Source: Pontederia crassipes
Lineage: Eukaryota; Streptophyta; Magnoliopsida; Commelinales; Pontederiaceae
Assembly: GCA_030549335.1 (NCBI GenBank)
Contig: CM060194.1
Location: 64,136,547-64,200,546, forward strand
Reading direction: 5' to 3'
DNA: 64,000 bases
Under the pieces are notes generated by a model. That model was not told the origin of the DNA. It saw only the letters and a program-made list of their open reading frames with translations, and searched no databases. Shown here in pieces: positions 61,871-64,000 of this stretch. Both the position numbers and the translations under genes were made by a program. Within the stretch, counting starts at the first letter, position 1. Every line of letters begins with the position of its first letter.

Positions 61871-62679
61871 TCCGACCGTCTTCCGGTCGTCAAATCACGA
61901 TGATCATAATATGAAAAGTGGTACCCGTCAACTCTAGATCTAGATGGAGTCATCATATGTATTAAACGATCAACAGTTTATTGCCTATGGGGATGTAACG
62001 TATAAGGTACCTTTTTCGATCGTCGGGGGTTTGTCGGCGGTTCTTCCTTCGTCTGCTCCGGTCTCGATCGTTCCCAGCCGACGATGTGGTGCGGCCGGCC
62101 TCACATGTGTGTCGAAGGGTCCTCTATTCGTGCGGGAGGCTCATTTGTCGTTCACCCTTGTTCTTGCTTGATTCGCCTGGATGCGTCGTTCGTCAGAAGG
62201 AGAAATGGAGGAGGCGACGATCGAGTGTGGAGTCCAAAGGGGTTGAGCGGCTCTTCCTCATGGCCTCTTATAATCGTTGCCCTCACTCGTAGGTGGAAAC
62301 AATGTGGCCAAGAATCGGGGGAGGTGACGCCCCCCTCCGTATTCTCGGTTTGTTTCTTCCTTTTGTTTCAGATCAAGTTCGAATTTGAATTAGAATTCAA
62401 ATTCGAATTCTCTCCGTTGTTAGAGAGGTTTATGGCTGGTTGTTGCACTTCTGCTACAATAACGAGCAAGGAAATGCGGCGGCCATGGTGACAGAGTCAT
62501 GCCCGTGCCCAAACGCATCTCGGCTAAGAGTGTCGAGTCTTTTCGAACCACGAAGTTTAAGGAATGTGACACATTTACCCTCTGTTTGTGCAAAGTTTGC
62601 ATTTTTTTGTCGATCCAATCTGGTGGGAGGTCTCGGTCTCCCGTCCTCAAATAATTATCACATGGAGATATAAGTGGCC

Positions 62680-62788
62680 ATGGATCTCCTATTGGAGAAG
62701 GCTCTCTTGGGCCTGTTCGCGGCGGTGACGCTGCCCATTGTCGTGTCCATGCTCCAGGGGAAGCGCTTCAAGCTTCCCCCAGGATCAG
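62680..62788 (+). pseudogene. Cinnamate 4-hydroxylase (CYP73A) N-terminus, cut by LTR 5
   Basis: ATG at 62680 opens MDLLLEKALLGLFAAVTLPI, then SMLQGKRFKLPPG, the membrane anchor and proline-rich hinge of plant C4H, the ER P450 that hydroxylates trans-cinnamate in phenylpropanoid synthesis. After 36 codons the frame is interrupted at 62789 by TGTAACACC, the start of LTR 5, which gives an immediate in-frame TAA. LTR 4 ends only about 108 bp upstream of the ATG, so the native promoter is also displaced. The rest of the gene, if present, lies beyond the window. Residue changes around IVVSM suggest it is not a canonical functional copy. Confidence 0.85.
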
Positions 62789-64000
62789 TGTAACACCCCA
62801 CAATTTCATCAAGGGTAATATAATACTTTTATAATTCGGTTAGAGTATTTGATGGAAAAAAATAAAGATTAAATCATATTTGGAGTAAAAATTATAATTA
62901 GATTGAGATTAGGGATTTCAATTTGATTTGAGATTCAAAAGAATGTTTAATAGATATAGGACTCTCAAATAAGATAAGATTGAGAATTTTATGGCTTAAA
63001 AATATTTCAGCATTTAATCAAAAAATTAAGTGATAAAATATTGTGGAATTAAATAATTTCAAAAAATAGATGATAAAATCTTATCATATTAAATGATTAC
63101 GAAAATTAAAGAAAAGAAAGAAATAAAAAGATAAAATAAAGATATAATTTGGTTAACATAAGTTATTGGCAAAAGATGGAAATAGAGTTTGATTGATAGA
63201 AGTTATCGAAGAGATAAAAATGAGTTTGTGTAGAGATGGATTTTTTTATAAGTATGGTTATGAAATAATTAGTAAAATTCATATTTGATATTTAAGAGAT
63301 GATAATTAATGATGAATGATCATGATTGATGGAAAAATGGCCTAAGGACTAATAGAAGTCAAAAACCTTAGGTGAAAGCTATAAATAGGATCTAAAGTGT
63401 GGTTATAGATTATTATTTGCCTTCACATAATTTCTGCATCAGAGCCTCCTCTTTTTCCTTCGTTTTCTCACAAACCGAGGCACACTATACCGTTTCAAAG
63501 CCCCGACAGTGGAGAATAAGATCGAAGTGGTAGCCTAAGATTTTTGGATGTTAATAGGTAGAAGTTGTCTGCCAAAGTCACAATGTCCATGCAGTCCAGT
63601 GACAACAGAAATATAGTTGATTTTTCAACCAACTTAAGATACATAGAGATCCCCATATCATCGATTTTTCTACGACATGGATCCATGTCTCTTCTCCATT
63701 ATACAAAAATTATATATTATTTACATCGATTGAATATCGAATAACTTAGATAGGATTGTCGAAAATTATGTTGGAAACATAATTCTTGACGGTGACAGAA
63801 TATGGCTCAAGATTTGTCTGACATGGTCGGGGTAATGATCGACGTGTATCGAGTTCTGGAATAGAAAATATATTTTTATGAATTGATTTATAGTTTATTA
63901 GATTGTTAAGATTATTAATCATTGCCGATCATTTGATCAACATCCCTGATTTTAGTATGATTATATCAAATCATATTGTCATCATATTGATTATTATTGT
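62789..64000 (+). mobile_element. LTR 5, 5' part (runs off the window)
   Basis: Starts TGTAACACCCC. A TATA-like box (TATAAATAG) is at 63380. Leader sequence GAGCCTCCTCTTTTTCC and, near 63660, ATCATCGATTTTTCTACGACATGG parallel LTR 3 (48535-48790) in order and orientation. A short decayed GC block is at about 63775-63860 (AATATGGCTCAAGATTTG, ACATGGTCGGGG). Whether it is solo or the left end of a full element cannot be seen. Confidence 0.85.

Larger units (their letters stand above)
60110..62571 (-). mobile_element. Solo LTR 4 (about 2.46 kb)
   Basis: The left end is TGTAATGCC at 60110 and the right end GGAATGTGACA at 62571. On the minus strand the 3' part has GTAGCGCCCTCAAAG and GACTAGTCAA, paralleling LTRs 1 to 3. 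The left flank is CCTCT. The same five bases occur 7 bp beyond the right end (62579-62583), so the exact right border or target duplication is uncertain. Confidence 0.7.

Noticed and set aside
62084-62491. 135-codon frame
   Set aside because: Lies within LTR 4; no domain, biased composition.

Overview
The window looks like nuclear DNA of a flowering plant. Genes are intron-split, intergenic DNA is AT-rich, and there is a dense load of plant transposons: Au-like SINEs with (GTT)n tails, non-autonomous hAT elements, PIF/Harbinger, CACTA and long LTRs. A monocot is plausible but not proven. No bacterial features, CRISPR arrays, rRNA or tRNA genes were seen.

Two genes can be rebuilt by joining exons at consensus splice sites, both on the minus strand. 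(1) At 5450-12634, nine exons encode a DDR4-like (DDT-related) nuclear protein of the type that partners ISWI chromatin remodelers; its C-terminal exons were not found. (2) At 16905-21088, three exons encode a complete 397-residue GH17 endo-1,3-beta-glucanase with a signal peptide and a hydrophobic GPI-type tail. The tail exon lies 1.6 kb beyond the point where the long open frame runs into an intron.

Four gene pieces are also present. They are an orphan exon of PP2A scaffold subunit A (121-367), an orphan exon of chaperonin CCT8 (about 2053-2226), a decayed C-terminal piece of protochlorophyllide oxidoreductase (about 57645-58015), and the first 109 coding bases of cinnamate 4-hydroxylase (62680-62788), cut by an LTR at 62789.

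Layout: 0-5 kb holds SINEs, orphan exons and a LINE-like piece. 5-12.6 kb is the DDR4-like gene with a 1.07-kb hAT element in an intron. 12.7-16.9 kb is AT-rich spacer. 16.9-21.1 kb is the glucanase. 21.8-31 kb is spacer with a tandem duplication, a (CT)62 microsatellite and three hAT elements with 8-bp target duplications. 31.1-34.1 kb is solo LTR 1. 35.2-41.1 kb is a complete but decayed PIF/Harbinger element with TTA duplications, carrying transposase, Myb/SANT ORF1 and an opposite-strand GRF zinc-finger/membrane gene. 44.0-46.2 and 48.2-50.4 kb are solo LTRs 2 and 3. 53.5-55.2 kb is a non-autonomous CACTA element. 55.2-56.6 kb is a decayed tandem array. 60.1-62.6 kb is LTR 4, and LTR 5 starts at 62.8 kb and runs off the window.

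The most unusual signals are the GRF-type gene inside the Harbinger element, and a GC-rich block of degenerate short repeats 0.7-1.0 kb from the 5' end of all five LTRs, where the motif differs between copies while its position is kept.
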